From contig CAZDXQ010000015.1 in assembly GCA_964509545.1 (NCBI GenBank), positions 1-64,000 on the forward strand: a stretch of 64,000 bases of DNA, given 5' to 3'. The notes under the pieces were generated by a model, which was not told where the DNA came from, searched no databases, and worked only from the letters and a program-made list of their open reading frames with translations. Origin of the DNA: JADJWR01 sp964509545. GTDB lineage: Bacteria > Pseudomonadota > Gammaproteobacteria > Burkholderiales > Burkholderiaceae_F. This document shows positions 27,739-37,285 of the stretch, piece by piece. Each line of letters begins with the position of its first letter. Position 1 is the first letter of the stretch. The position numbers were made by a program, and so were the translations under genes.

Positions 27739-29109
27739 CTAGCCAGTTCCGGCGCACGAAGCGGGTGGACGCAGGCAGGTCGCGGGCAGTGTGACGCGGA
27801 ACTCCGAACCGCCGCCGTCGCGCGGCAGGCACTTTGCATCGCCGCCGTGCCGGTGCGCGATGCGCGCCACGAGCGCCAGCCCGAGACCGACGCCGCCGGA
27901 GGTCTCGGAAGCGCCGCGGGCGCGATAAAAAGGCTCGAAGATGCGGCTACGCTCCTGCGGCGCCACGCCGGGGCCGCGGTCAGCCACCGTCAATACGATG
28001 TCCGGACCGTGCACACCGAGCGCGACGTCGATCGGCGCGCCCGCGGCGTAACGGCGCGCGTTGTCGAGCAGGTTGCGCAGCAGCCGGCGCAGCAGCCTGG
28101 CATCGCCGGCGATCGTCACCGGCGCGGCCGCGAGCGTGGCGCCGTCGCGGGCGCACTCCTCGGCGACGAGCGCCGTCAGATCGAAAGTCTCGGCTTGGTG
28201 CGGCGGCACGGCGTCGGCGCCCTGCGCATCGAGACGGCTGGCGAGCAGGATCTCGTCGATCAGTTCGTCGAGTTCGGCGATGTCGCGACGCGCCTCGTCC
28301 TTCAACGCCTGCTGCTGCGCGGTATCGGTCCTGGCGTCGAGCATCTCCAGCGCCAGCCTGACCCGCGTCAGCGGCGAGCGCAGTTCGTGCGAGGCATTGG
28401 CCAGCAGCGAACGCTGCGCGACGACCAGCTGTTCGATGCGGGCTGCCGCCGTGTTGAAGCTGGCGGCGAGTTGCGCCACCTCGTCGCGTCCCTCGACCGT
28501 CACGCGCGCACGCAGGTCGCCGCGGCCAAGCTCCTCGACGCCGCGCTGCAGCCGCTCCAGCCGGCGGGTCAGCCGGCGCACCACCGGATACGCACCGAGC
28601 GCCGTGCCCAATGCAAGCAACGCAAACCACGCCGCCGCGCCCAGCGGCGGCCGACGCAGGCGCAGGTCGCGCCCGACCACGAGCCAGCGGCCGTCATCGA
28701 GCCGTAGCGCGAAGACCTGCAGCCTGTCGGCATGCCTCTCAGCTGCGGGCGGCGGGTCGCCCGGCTCCTCCAAGGCCTGGCGCGTCAACCAGTGGCTGTC
28801 GGCAAAGCGCCGGCGCGGCGGCGGAAGCCATCGGCCCGCATGCGCCAGCCGGCGTCGGTCGGCATCGAACAGCGCCAGCGCGTCGCCCGGTCCGCGCCAT
28901 CGCTCGAGCGCCGCCTGCTGCTCGGCCAGCGCTGCATCGGCCGCCGGCAGCGCCGCCGCGATGGTCTGCGCCAGCGCGTCGGCCGGCGGGCCCAGCCGCT
29001 GCGGATCAAGGGCCAAACGCAGGATGACGAACGAGACGACGCTGACCAGCACGACAGCAGCAAGCACCGCCACCCATATCCGCCACCACAGGTGGTGCCA
29101 CGGTCGCAT
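27739..29109 (-). CDS. Sensor histidine kinase, OmpR-pair type
   Basis: A 456-residue inner-membrane kinase. Two transmembrane helices (residues about 10-31 and 166-185) enclose a periplasmic sensor of about 135 residues. A HAMP domain follows, then the dimerisation domain with phospho-His in NASHELRSPLTRVRLALEML, and the ATPase with N box (LLRNLLDNARRYA), G1 (VADRGPGV) and G2 (GGVGLGLALV). It starts two bases after the response regulator stop, so they form one operon. Stimulus probably envelope stress, judging by the Spy-like gene upstream. Confidence 0.93.
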   Translation of the reverse strand: MRPWHHLWWRIWVAVLAAVVLVSVVSFVILRLALDPQRLGPPADALAQTIAAALPAADAALAEQQAALERWRGPGDALALFDADRRRLAHAGRWLPPPRRRFADSHWLTRQALEEPGDPPPAAERHADRLQVFALRLDDGRWLVVGRDLRLRRPPLGAAAWFALLALGTALGAYPVVRRLTRRLERLQRGVEELGRGDLRARVTVEGRDEVAQLAASFNTAAARIEQLVVAQRSLLANASHELRSPLTRVRLALEMLDARTDTAQQQALKDEARRDIAELDELIDEILLASRLDAQGADAVPPHQAETFDLTALVAEECARDGATLAAAPVTIAGDARLLRRLLRNLLDNARRYAAGAPIDVALGVHGPDIVLTVADRGPGVAPQERSRIFEPFYRARGASETSGGVGLGLALVARIAHRHGGDAKCLPRDGGGSEFRVTLPATCLRPPASCAGTG

Positions 29110-29111
29110 GT

Positions 29112-29804
<693 letters not shown>

Positions 29805-29918
29805 GACGGCGATTGTGAACGCTGTCCCGACAGGTCGGCCGGGGCGCAGCAGTGCAGCGGCCGATGCAGCGCGGGGGGATTCGCGCCGCACCGGCCGCCC
29901 GGGGGAGGCAAACGAAGT

Positions 29919-30434
29919 TCAGCCGGGGCCGCGGCGGTGCAACCTCTTCTCGGCCAGCTTGGCCCGCTGCTCCGGCGTCAGCACCTCGGCCGCATCGGCC
30001 ATCGCGGTGAGCATGCGGCGCGACACCGTTTCATGCAGCTGCATCTGCTGCACACGCAGCGTCTCGAGCTGGGCGCGGTCGATGGTCGGTGCGGCGAGCA
30101 GCTGCATCGACTTGCGGCGCAGCTCGCGGCCCTGGCCGCGCAGCGACGACAGGTCGTTGGCTGCTGCCTTCATGATCGCGGTGATGCGGCTCTTCTGTTC
30201 CGCCGTCGCGTCGGTGTCGGCCAGGCGGAAAGCGATCATCGCCTCCATGCGCCTTTCCATCGCCGCCGGGTCCATCTGTTCCCAGCCGCCGTGGCGATGT
30301 CCGAAACCGGGGCCAAAGGCCTGCGCGTGACCGTGCCAGGCCAGGCCGGCGCCGATCAGCGCAACGGTGGCGGCGGAAAGCGCGGCGAAGGTCCAGCGGC
30401 GCGACGAGCTCGTCGATGTCGAAGTGTCTTTCAT
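29919..30434 (-). CDS. Spy/CpxP-like periplasmic protein
   Basis: A 171-residue exported protein: signal peptide (residues about 13-39, ending HAQA), a His/Gly-rich segment (GFGHRHGGWEQ) that may bind metal, then an all-helical part with the family's LTPEQRAKL motif. Spy proteins act as ATP-independent periplasmic chaperones and CpxP inhibits its sensor kinase. AGGAG precedes the ATG. Being just upstream of a two-component pair, it is probably regulator and target of that pair, as in the Cpx system. Confidence 0.82.
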   Translation of the reverse strand: MKDTSTSTSSSRRWTFAALSAATVALIGAGLAWHGHAQAFGPGFGHRHGGWEQMDPAAMERRMEAMIAFRLADTDATAEQKSRITAIMKAAANDLSSLRGQGRELRRKSMQLLAAPTIDRAQLETLRVQQMQLHETVSRRMLTAMADAAEVLTPEQRAKLAEKRLHRRGPG

Positions 30435-30591
30435 CTGCGGTTCTCCTGCGAACGTGAGGGTTGGCGGCGGCGGCTGCCGCGCCGTATCCCCGATGAAGCG
30501 CAGTGTGAATGGCGCGCGTTGCCGCCGGATGTACGAGATGTAAAGGTGTGTAAACGGCGGCGTGTGACGCCCTGCGGCCGGCGCCGGCGCG

Positions 30592-31389
30592 TCAGCCCGG
30601 ACGTGCGGCGAGCAGCCTTCTGGCGCGTGCCAGCACCGGCGTATCGACCATCTTGCCGTCCACCGCCACCGCCGCGCCGCCGGCGGCCGCGGCGGCATCG
30701 ACGACGCGCTGCGCCCACTGCAGTTGGGCCGCTGAAGGGCTGAAGGCGGCGTTGACAATCGCCACCTGCTTCGGATGGATGCACAGCTTGGCGCCGAAGC
30801 CGAGCGAGCGCGCGCGCCGGGCCTCGGCTTCGATGCGCGCGGCATCGTCAAGCGCCGTGGTCACGCCGTCGACGGGCGCCGGCAGGTTAGCCACGCGCGA
30901 GGCGAGCACCAGTTGCGAGCGGAAGGCGAGCAATGCCAGGTCGTCGTCGGCGATGTCCAGATCGAGCTGGAAGTCGATCGAGCCAAACACCAGCCGCGCC
31001 ACGCCCCGCGCCTGCGCAATCGCTTCCACGTTGGCCATGCCGGCCGCCGATTCGACCAGCGCCAGCACCGGCTTGCCGCCGCTGGCCGTGCGCAACTGCA
31101 CGATCGGCTCGACCGCCGCGGCCTTGGGCAACATCACTGCGGCGACCCCCGGGTGCGCAGCCAGATGTGCATCGTCGGCGAACCACTCGGTGTCGGCGCC
31201 GTTGATTCGCAGCACCACCGGATGCGCGGCATCGAGCGCAGCGGCGACGGCATCGCGCGCCGCAGCCTTGTTGTCCGGCGCCACCGCATCCTCGAGATCG
31301 ACGATTATCGCGTCGGCGCCGCTGGCGTGCGCCTTGGCGATGCGCTCCGGCCGGTCGCCCGGGACGAAGAGGTACGTGCGCGGCGTCAT
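30592..31389 (-). CDS. CoA ester lyase, HpcH/HpaI-CitE family
   Basis: A 265-residue TIM-barrel lyase. CitE-type signatures are TYLFVPGDRPERIAKA, IIVDLEDAVAPDNKA with the magnesium-site acidic residues, LRINGADTEWF, ALVESAAGM and KLCIHPKQV. It cleaves or forms an acyl-CoA such as malyl-CoA or citramalyl-CoA; which one is not decided. It lies after the acyl-CoA dehydrogenase and CoA-transferase genes on the same strand, separated by a REP element, so may belong to the same pathway. Confidence 0.87.
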   Translation of the reverse strand: MTPRTYLFVPGDRPERIAKAHASGADAIIVDLEDAVAPDNKAAARDAVAAALDAAHPVVLRINGADTEWFADDAHLAAHPGVAAVMLPKAAAVEPIVQLRTASGGKPVLALVESAAGMANVEAIAQARGVARLVFGSIDFQLDLDIADDDLALLAFRSQLVLASRVANLPAPVDGVTTALDDAARIEAEARRARSLGFGAKLCIHPKQVAIVNAAFSPSAAQLQWAQRVVDAAAAAGGAAVAVDGKMVDTPVLARARRLLAARPG

Positions 31390-31440
31390 CTCAGTTGATC
31401 CACCGCTCTGCGCGCGACCCGCGACGCATGAAACCGGTTG

Positions 31441-31516
31441 TGTCGTTCCCGCGAAAGCGGGAACCCAGCGCCGTTGATGCGTCGGAACTGGATGCCCGCT
31501 TTCGCGGGGATGTCAC
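31441..31516. repeat. REP-type palindromic element, copy 1
   Basis: GTTCCCGCGAAAGCGGGAAC at 31445-31464 forms an 8-bp stem with a GAAA tetraloop. A second, inverted hairpin CCCGC-TTTC-GCGGG lies near 31495-31508. Together they form a paired REP unit. It occupies the 221 bp gap between the CoA lyase and CoA transferase genes. Related copies are at 53800, 55291 and 57210. Confidence 0.85.
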
Positions 31517-31610
31517 GGTGGACGGTTTCATTTCAGTAGCGCCCGGCCGCCCGAAGCCACTGAGCGCCCCCTCTTGGAACAGCGAGCGCAAGCGAGCGAA
31601 GGGGTTCATC

Positions 31611-32876
31611 TCAAACCGCGCCGGCTTCGTGCAGCCGCGCGATGTCGGCCGCGCCATAACCGAGCTCGGCGAGGATCGTATCGGTGTGGCTGCCGAGCGC
31701 CGGAATCGGACCCATCCGGTAGTCGAACTGGTCGCTGTCGGCAGGCGGCTTCAACGCCGGAATCGGACCGGCCGGCGAACCCACGTCGACCCAGCGGCCG
31801 CGCGCCGCAAGCTGCGGGTGCCGCCAGACGTCGGCGATGTTGTTGACCGACGCGTTGCCGATGCCCGCCGCGTCGAGCCGTTTGATGACCTGCGCTGCGG
31901 TCAGCGGGCGGAAGATCTCTTCGATCAGCGCTTTCAGTTCGTCACGGTGATCGCTGCGCCTTGAGTTGGCGTCGAAGCGCGGGTCGGTCGCCACCTCGGG
32001 CCGCTGCAGCACGTCGCGGCAGAACGTGACCCACTCGCGTTCGTTCTGCAGTCCGAGCAGCACCGTCTTGCCGTCGCCGGTGGCGAGCGGGCCGTAAGGG
32101 TAGATGCTCGGGTGCGCGGCGCCGGAACGCGGCGCCTGCGGCGCGCCGTCGAAACCGTAGTACAGCGGATTGCCCATCCATTCGCCGAGCGCCTCGAGCA
32201 TCGACACGTCGAGCCAGCTGCCCTCGCCCGTCCTGCCGCGGTGGATCAGCGCCGCGAGAATCGAACTGTAGGCGTACATGCCGGCGGCAATGTCGGCCAC
32301 AGAGATGCCGGCGCGCACGACCTGCTCCGGAGTGCCGGTGACCGATAGCAGCCCGGCTTCGGCCTGAACCAGCAGGTCGTACGCCTTCTTGTCGCGGTAC
32401 GGTCCGTTGCTGCCATAGCCGGAAATGTCGCAGACGATCAGCCGTCGATGCTTCGGCCGCAGCGCCTCGGCGGAAAGCCCGAGCCGCGCCGCCGCGCCGG
32501 GGGCGAGGTTCTGCACCAGCACGTCGGCCTTTGCCAGCAGCCTGTCGAGGATCTGCCGCGCTTCCGGGTGCTTCACGTCGAGCGTCAGGCTCTCCTTCGA
32601 CCGGTTGATCCAGACGAAGTACGACGCCTGGCCCCTGACGCGCTGGTCGTACTTGCGCGCGAAGTCGCCCTCGCCCGGCCGCTCGATCTTGATCACGCGC
32701 GCGCCGAGGTCGGCCAGTTGCCGGGTGGCGAACGGTGCGGCCACCGCGTGTTCGAGCGTCAGCACCGTGACGCCGTCGAGTGGGCGAGCACGGACAGGCA
32801 CGAGTCCCTGCGGACTCGCGTCTGCCTCGCGAGCCGGCTCGGCCTGCACGCCGGGCCGCGGGTCACCGGCAGCCAT
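31611..32876 (-). CDS. CaiB/BaiF family class III CoA-transferase
   Basis: A 421-residue family III CoA-transferase. Signatures: LEHAVAAPFATRQLADLGARVIKIERP, the RSKESLTLDVKHP segment, and the catalytic-region Asp in KAYDLLVQAEAGLLSVTG. It moves CoA between acids in the cytoplasm; the acid is not evident. The ATG overlaps the acyl-CoA dehydrogenase stop by one base (TGATG), so the two are coupled. The first 30 residues are loosely conserved. Confidence 0.9.
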   Translation of the reverse strand: MAAGDPRPGVQAEPAREADASPQGLVPVRARPLDGVTVLTLEHAVAAPFATRQLADLGARVIKIERPGEGDFARKYDQRVRGQASYFVWINRSKESLTLDVKHPEARQILDRLLAKADVLVQNLAPGAAARLGLSAEALRPKHRRLIVCDISGYGSNGPYRDKKAYDLLVQAEAGLLSVTGTPEQVVRAGISVADIAAGMYAYSSILAALIHRGRTGEGSWLDVSMLEALGEWMGNPLYYGFDGAPQAPRSGAAHPSIYPYGPLATGDGKTVLLGLQNEREWVTFCRDVLQRPEVATDPRFDANSRRSDHRDELKALIEEIFRPLTAAQVIKRLDAAGIGNASVNNIADVWRHPQLAARGRWVDVGSPAGPIPALKPPADSDQFDYRMGPIPALGSHTDTILAELGYGAADIARLHEAGAV

Positions 32877-34036
32877 CAGAAGCTCCGCGGCAGGCCGAGC
32901 ACGTGCTCGGCGATGTACGACAGCACGAGATTGGTCGAGATCGGCGCCACCAGATACAGACGCGTCTCACGGAACTTGCGCTCGACGTCGTACTCGCAGG
33001 CGAAGCCGAAACCGCCGTGCGTCTGCAGGCAGACGTTGGCCGCCTCCCACGAGGCCTTCGCGGCCAGGTGCTTGGCCATGTTGGCCTCGGCGCCGCAGGG
33101 CTTGTGCGCGTCGAACAGCTCACAGGCGCGGAAGCGCATCAGGCTGGCCGCTTCGACCTCCATGTATGCCTCGGCGATCGGGAAGGCCACGCCCTGGTTC
33201 TTGCCGATCGGCCGGTCGAAGACGACCCGCTCCGAGGCGTACTTGGCGGCGCGGTCGATGAACCAGTAGCCATCGCCGATGCATTCGGCGGCGATCAGCG
33301 TGCGCTCGGCATTCAATCCGTCGAGGATGTACTTGAAGCCCTTGCCTTCCTCGCCGATCAGGTTCTCGGCCGGGATCTCCAGATTGTCGAAGAACAGCTC
33401 ATTGGTCTCGTGGTTGACCATGTTCGGGATTGGCCGCACGGTCATGCCCTTGGCCGTCGCCTGCTTGATGTCGACGATGAAGATCGACATGCCCTCGCTC
33501 TTGCGCTTGACCTCCGAAAGCGGCGTGGTGCGCGCGAGCAGGATCATCAGGTCCGAGTGCTGCACGCGCGAGATCCACACCTTCTGCCCGTTGACGACGT
33601 AGCGGTCGCCCTTCTTCACCGCCACCGTCTTGATGCGCGTCGTGTCGGTGCCGGTGGTCGGCTCGGTCACGCCCATCGACTGCAGGCGCAGTTCGCCGCT
33701 GGCGATCTTGGGCAGGTACTTCTGCTTCTGTGCCTCCGAGCCATGGCGCAGCAGCGTGCCCATGTTGTACATCTGGCCGTGGCAGGCGCCGGAATTGCCG
33801 CCGCTGCGGTTGATCTCCTCCATGATCACCGACGCTTCGGCCAGGCCCAACCCCGAGCCACCGTAATCGGCCGGGATCAGCGCCGCCAGCCAGCCGGCCT
33901 GGGTCAACGCATCGACGAACTCCTCCGGGTAACCGCGCGCTTCGTCGACCTTGCGGAAATACTCGTCCGGGAACTGCGCGCACAGCGCGCGCACGGCTTC
34001 GCGAATGTCTTGATACTCGCCATTGCCGTCAGTCAT
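32876..34036 (-). CDS. Acyl-CoA dehydrogenase
   Basis: A 386-residue FAD flavoprotein. Family segments: YGGSGLGLAEASVIMEEI, MGVTEPTTGTDTTRIKT, KVWISR and the C-terminal QTHGGFGFACEYDVERKFRETRLY. No Glu sits at the medium-chain catalytic position near the end, but Glu in LNAERTLIAAE falls where isovaleryl-CoA and long-chain enzymes keep their base, so it should be active. I use the ATG at 34036 (MTDGNGEYQD), with AGGAG upstream. First of a unit with CoA transferase and CoA lyase. Confidence 0.92.
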   Translation of the reverse strand: MTDGNGEYQDIREAVRALCAQFPDEYFRKVDEARGYPEEFVDALTQAGWLAALIPADYGGSGLGLAEASVIMEEINRSGGNSGACHGQMYNMGTLLRHGSEAQKQKYLPKIASGELRLQSMGVTEPTTGTDTTRIKTVAVKKGDRYVVNGQKVWISRVQHSDLMILLARTTPLSEVKRKSEGMSIFIVDIKQATAKGMTVRPIPNMVNHETNELFFDNLEIPAENLIGEEGKGFKYILDGLNAERTLIAAECIGDGYWFIDRAAKYASERVVFDRPIGKNQGVAFPIAEAYMEVEAASLMRFRACELFDAHKPCGAEANMAKHLAAKASWEAANVCLQTHGGFGFACEYDVERKFRETRLYLVAPISTNLVLSYIAEHVLGLPRSF

Positions 34037-34297
34037 GGCCTTTGCGTCTCCTGCTGCAGGTCCGGGGCACAACGCGAGAGCTTACGCCCGCGAAGCGCGA
34101 ACGCCCGGCACGCGTAGGCGAGGCGAATCGCGCGACGCGACGGCGCCTGCCGACAAGAGACGGGCGCAAGGCGCGAGCCCCTGCGTCCGGCGACCTGTTC
34201 CAAGTGCTACGCATTCGTTGCAGGACTGAAATCCACGTGATACCGGAGGCGCCGACGATTCTCCCCGCTGCAATGTTGCGCAGGAAAGGAGCCCGGG

Positions 34298-34972
34298 ATG
34301 CCGTCGATCACCTTGCCGAAAAGCGGGTCACTCATGCCGCCGTTTCCTGCGCGGCATGTCTTGGAGACCGGAATCGAGCGCGTCAGGCTCGCCGACGGCC
34401 GCTTCGTGCTCGTGCGGCCGGTGCTGCCGCGCGATACGGAATTGCAGCGCGATTTCGTGCGCGCGCTGTCGCCGCTGAGCCGTTACCGGCGGTTCCACGG
34501 ACCGGTGTCGGAATTGCCGGAAACCATGTTGCGCTACCTGTGCGAGGTCGACCACTTCTCTCACGTCGCGCTGCTGGCGACGGCCTATGACAGCCACGGC
34601 AACGAGGTGCAGGTCGCCGAAGCGCGCTGGGTGCGGCGCGAGGCGCCCGCCGATTCCTCGATCGCCGATTTCGCCATCGCAGTGCACGACGACTGGCAGG
34701 GCATCGGGCTGGGTTCGCGTCTGCTGCGCATGTTGATCCGCAGCGCCGCCGCAGCCGGCCTGCAGCAGCTTTGTGGCGACGTTCTGGCAGGCAACCCGCC
34801 GATGCAGGGCCTGCTGCTGCGGCTGGGCTGGCAACTGCTGGCCGATGCCGATGACCCCGACGTGTACATCGCGCAGTTCGACCTTGCCCGCATGCGGCAG
34901 AACGCCGCCAACGAGCCGCGCGCAGCAGCCGGCGTCGGAAAGGACAATCGGCCCGTGTCGAACGCCGTTTGA
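34298..34972 (+). CDS. GNAT family N-acetyltransferase
   Basis: A 224-residue protein with a GNAT core: LVRPVLPRDTELQRDFVRALSPLSRYRRF at the start, then VQVAEARWV and the acetyl-CoA loop in DDWQGIGLGSRLLRMLIRSA. The pattern resembles protein-acetyltransferase (Pat/AcuA-like) domains without the large ligase-like part. AAAGGAG lies seven bases before the ATG. Divergent from the acyl-CoA dehydrogenase; a role in acetylating acyl-CoA enzymes is possible but only inferred. The 261 bp gap upstream holds nothing else that I recognise. Confidence 0.82.
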   Translation: MPSITLPKSGSLMPPFPARHVLETGIERVRLADGRFVLVRPVLPRDTELQRDFVRALSPLSRYRRFHGPVSELPETMLRYLCEVDHFSHVALLATAYDSHGNEVQVAEARWVRREAPADSSIADFAIAVHDDWQGIGLGSRLLRMLIRSAAAAGLQQLCGDVLAGNPPMQGLLLRLGWQLLADADDPDVYIAQFDLARMRQNAANEPRAAAGVGKDNRPVSNAV

Positions 34973-35071
34973 CGCTGGCGGCCACTGCACTGACGGGGAT
35001 CAGCGGCCGGCGCGACCCGGCGCGTAGACTTCACGGCATCCAAGCGAACCGCCGGTTGAGGCTCGGCTCCG

Positions 35072-36205
35072 ATGAACGCGCCCGATTCCACGATCTCCCG
35101 CCGCTCCAATCTCGATGCCGCCCTGCTCGGGCGCACTGCGCCGCTGCCGATCTCCTGGTACTTCGACCAAGGCTGGTTCGAGCGCGAGATGCTGCTGCTG
35201 TTCGAGAAGGGACCGGGCTACGTCGGCCATGAACTGATGGTGCCGAATGTCGGCGACTACGCCACGCTGCCTTGGACCGAACACGGCAAGGTGCTGGTGC
35301 GCGGCGAAACGGGCGTGAGCCTGCTGTCGAACACTTGCCGCCACCGGCAGGGGCTGCTGCTGGAAGGCCGGGGCAACGCGCACAACATCGTCTGCCCGCT
35401 GCACCGCTGGACCTACGACCTCGACGGCAGGCTGCTCGGCGCGCCGGACTTCGACCACACGCCGGAATGTTCGCTGCCAAAGACGCCACTGAAAAACTGG
35501 CATGGCCTGCTGTTCGCGGGCGCGCGCGACCCGGCGGCCGATCTGGCGGATTTCCCGCTCGCCGCCGACTACGACTTCAGCGGCCACGTGTTCGAGAAGG
35601 CCATCGTCGACGAACTGCCGTTTAACTGGAAGAACTTCCTCGAGATTTTCCTCGAGCTTTATCACGTCGAGGCGGTGCACCCCGGGCTGCAGAAATGGGT
35701 CGACGCCGGCAATTACGAATGGGGCTTCGGCAGCCGCTGGAGCTACCAGATCATGGGCGTGAAGGACGAGCTGCGCAGCCAGACCTCGCCGCACTACACG
35801 AAGTACCGCGACGCCGTGCTCGCCTATACGGGCGGCAGCCTTCCGAAGTACGGCACCGTGTGGTCGATTCTTTATCCGAACGTGATGATCGAGTGGTATC
35901 CGTGCGCGCTGGTCGTCAGCACGCTGATCCCGCGCGGGCCCGAGCACACCACCAATATCGTCGAGTTCTACTACCCCGAGGAAGTGCAGGCCTTCGAGCG
36001 GCAGATCGTCGACGCGCATCAGGCCGCCTACGCCGAATCCGCCGCAGAGGATGCAGACGCCTGCACGCGCCTGCAGCGTGGCCGCAAGGCGCTGTGGCTG
36101 GCCGGCGAGGACGACACCGGCCCGTTTCACTCGCCGCACGAAGACGGCATGATCCACCTGCACGACTGGATCCGCCGCGAGATGGGACAGCGCCGGACCG
36201 TGTAG
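35072..36205 (+). CDS. Rieske oxygenase alpha subunit (aromatic ring-hydroxylating type)
   Basis: A 377-residue terminal oxygenase. The Rieske cluster motif is C-R-H at about residues 88-90 and C-P-L-H about 18 residues later. The mononuclear-iron segment NWKNFLEIFLELYHVEAVHPG supplies two His and a nearby acidic residue. It needs an electron-transfer reductase, which is not in the window. No beta subunit follows, so it is probably a homotrimeric type. The substrate could be an aromatic or an alkyl-amine; not decided. Confidence 0.88.
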   Translation: MNAPDSTISRRSNLDAALLGRTAPLPISWYFDQGWFEREMLLLFEKGPGYVGHELMVPNVGDYATLPWTEHGKVLVRGETGVSLLSNTCRHRQGLLLEGRGNAHNIVCPLHRWTYDLDGRLLGAPDFDHTPECSLPKTPLKNWHGLLFAGARDPAADLADFPLAADYDFSGHVFEKAIVDELPFNWKNFLEIFLELYHVEAVHPGLQKWVDAGNYEWGFGSRWSYQIMGVKDELRSQTSPHYTKYRDAVLAYTGGSLPKYGTVWSILYPNVMIEWYPCALVVSTLIPRGPEHTTNIVEFYYPEEVQAFERQIVDAHQAAYAESAAEDADACTRLQRGRKALWLAGEDDTGPFHSPHEDGMIHLHDWIRREMGQRRTV

Positions 36206-36266
36206 CGGGCGACGGAGCGCACTGCGGGCGGGCCGGGCGCGCGGGCCGCGCGGCGCGGACAGTTTC

Positions 36267-36968
36267 TCAGTTGCGCTGCCGGCCTTCGACCGGCTTGGTC
36301 GGCAGCTTGGCTGGCCTGTCCGGACCCCAGACGCGGCTGTAGTAGGTGTCGGCCAGATGCAGGGCGCCGATCGGGTTGTGCGCCAGCACGCGATCCTTGG
36401 TCACCAGGGTGGTCACCAGCCCTTTCGATTGGCGGATGAACAGGCTGTCGTGGCCGACGCACAGCCCCATGATGACGTTCAGTTCGCAACCGGCACGGTT
36501 CAGCAGTTCGGCCTGCGACAGCGGGTTGCAGATTGGCTCGAACGTCCCCGGCCGGATCTTCTCGTCGTCCTCAAGGCCGATCTCCTCCTTCGGCACGCCG
36601 CCGTTCTTGCATGCGACCGACGCCACTTCGAAGCCGTGGCTTTCGAGGATCGCGCTGAGCACCCGCGACAGGTCGACGAAGCTGATGCAGGTGGCGATGC
36701 CGACGCGCCTGAACCCCATGCGCTTGGCGAACTGGCAGATCTCCTCGACGCGCGACCACTTGCAGTAGCCCTCGCTCTCGACCACGGCCGAGACCTGTGC
36801 CACGCGCTCGACGAACGGGTCGGCGTGGTAAGCGTCGGCGCCGACGATGCCTTCGGTGTCGACCCTGGACGGGCAATAGCCGGGGCCGCGTTCGCCGCCC
36901 TCGCCCTGCCGGCACGCCCGCACGGTGCTCGGGCAATAGGCGCAGCTCACGGTTTCGTAAGTGGTCAT
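36267..36968 (-). CDS. DUF1847 protein (Cys-rich, putative metal binding)
   Basis: A 233-residue protein with an N-terminal Cys cluster (VSCAYCPSTVRAC, then GYCPS) and further conserved Cys residues (YCKWSR, GIATCISFVDL, SVACKNGG, EPICNPL, GCELNVIMGLCVGHDSLF). This distribution matches DUF1847, which is thought to bind metal, possibly an Fe-S cluster; function is unknown. ATG at 36968, without a strong ribosome-binding site. Convergent with the Rieske oxygenase gene. Confidence 0.85.
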   Translation of the reverse strand: MTTYETVSCAYCPSTVRACRQGEGGERGPGYCPSRVDTEGIVGADAYHADPFVERVAQVSAVVESEGYCKWSRVEEICQFAKRMGFRRVGIATCISFVDLSRVLSAILESHGFEVASVACKNGGVPKEEIGLEDDEKIRPGTFEPICNPLSQAELLNRAGCELNVIMGLCVGHDSLFIRQSKGLVTTLVTKDRVLAHNPIGALHLADTYYSRVWGPDRPAKLPTKPVEGRQRN

Positions 36969-37285
36969 GGTCGGCGTCGGATGTCGCGATCGAGGCACGC
37001 TACCGCGTTGCGCCGAGGCGCGATTCGGCTTTGCGCAACTCCAGGCGAGATTCCTGTCCGGCGCCGGCATAGGCCGTGGCCGCCCGGGGCGCCGCGCATC
37101 CCGGGACAGCGCCGCAGTCGCCGCGGCCGCCGGCGCCCGCGTGCGCATCGCAGGCCCGATCGCAGGCCGGCCGCCCGCCGGGGTCATCCGCATGCCATAC
37201 GTACTAGGCAGAACAGACACTTGCTGCTGCTGGCGCGCGGATACTATTTAGGCGTCCTTTGAAAGGAGGCCACGGGACTACAGCC
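36969..37285 (+). promoter_or_regulatory. Divergent promoter region, DUF1847 and YiiX-type genes
   Basis: These 317 bases hold no gene. TTGCTG (37221-37226) and TACTAT (37242-37247), 15 bases apart, are a fair promoter for the rightward gene. A strong GAAAGGAGG at 37261-37269 follows, but lies 16 bases before the likely ATG. Nothing else was recognised. Confidence 0.4.

Noticed and set aside
30653..31477. 274-residue open frame on the plus strand
   Set aside because: Antisense to the CoA lyase and REP element; Ser/Arg/Ala-rich shadow without domain.
32876..34036. Acyl-CoA dehydrogenase lacking its catalytic Glu
   Set aside because: The medium-chain position is indeed not Glu, but a Glu occurs at the alternative position used by isovaleryl-CoA and long-chain enzymes.
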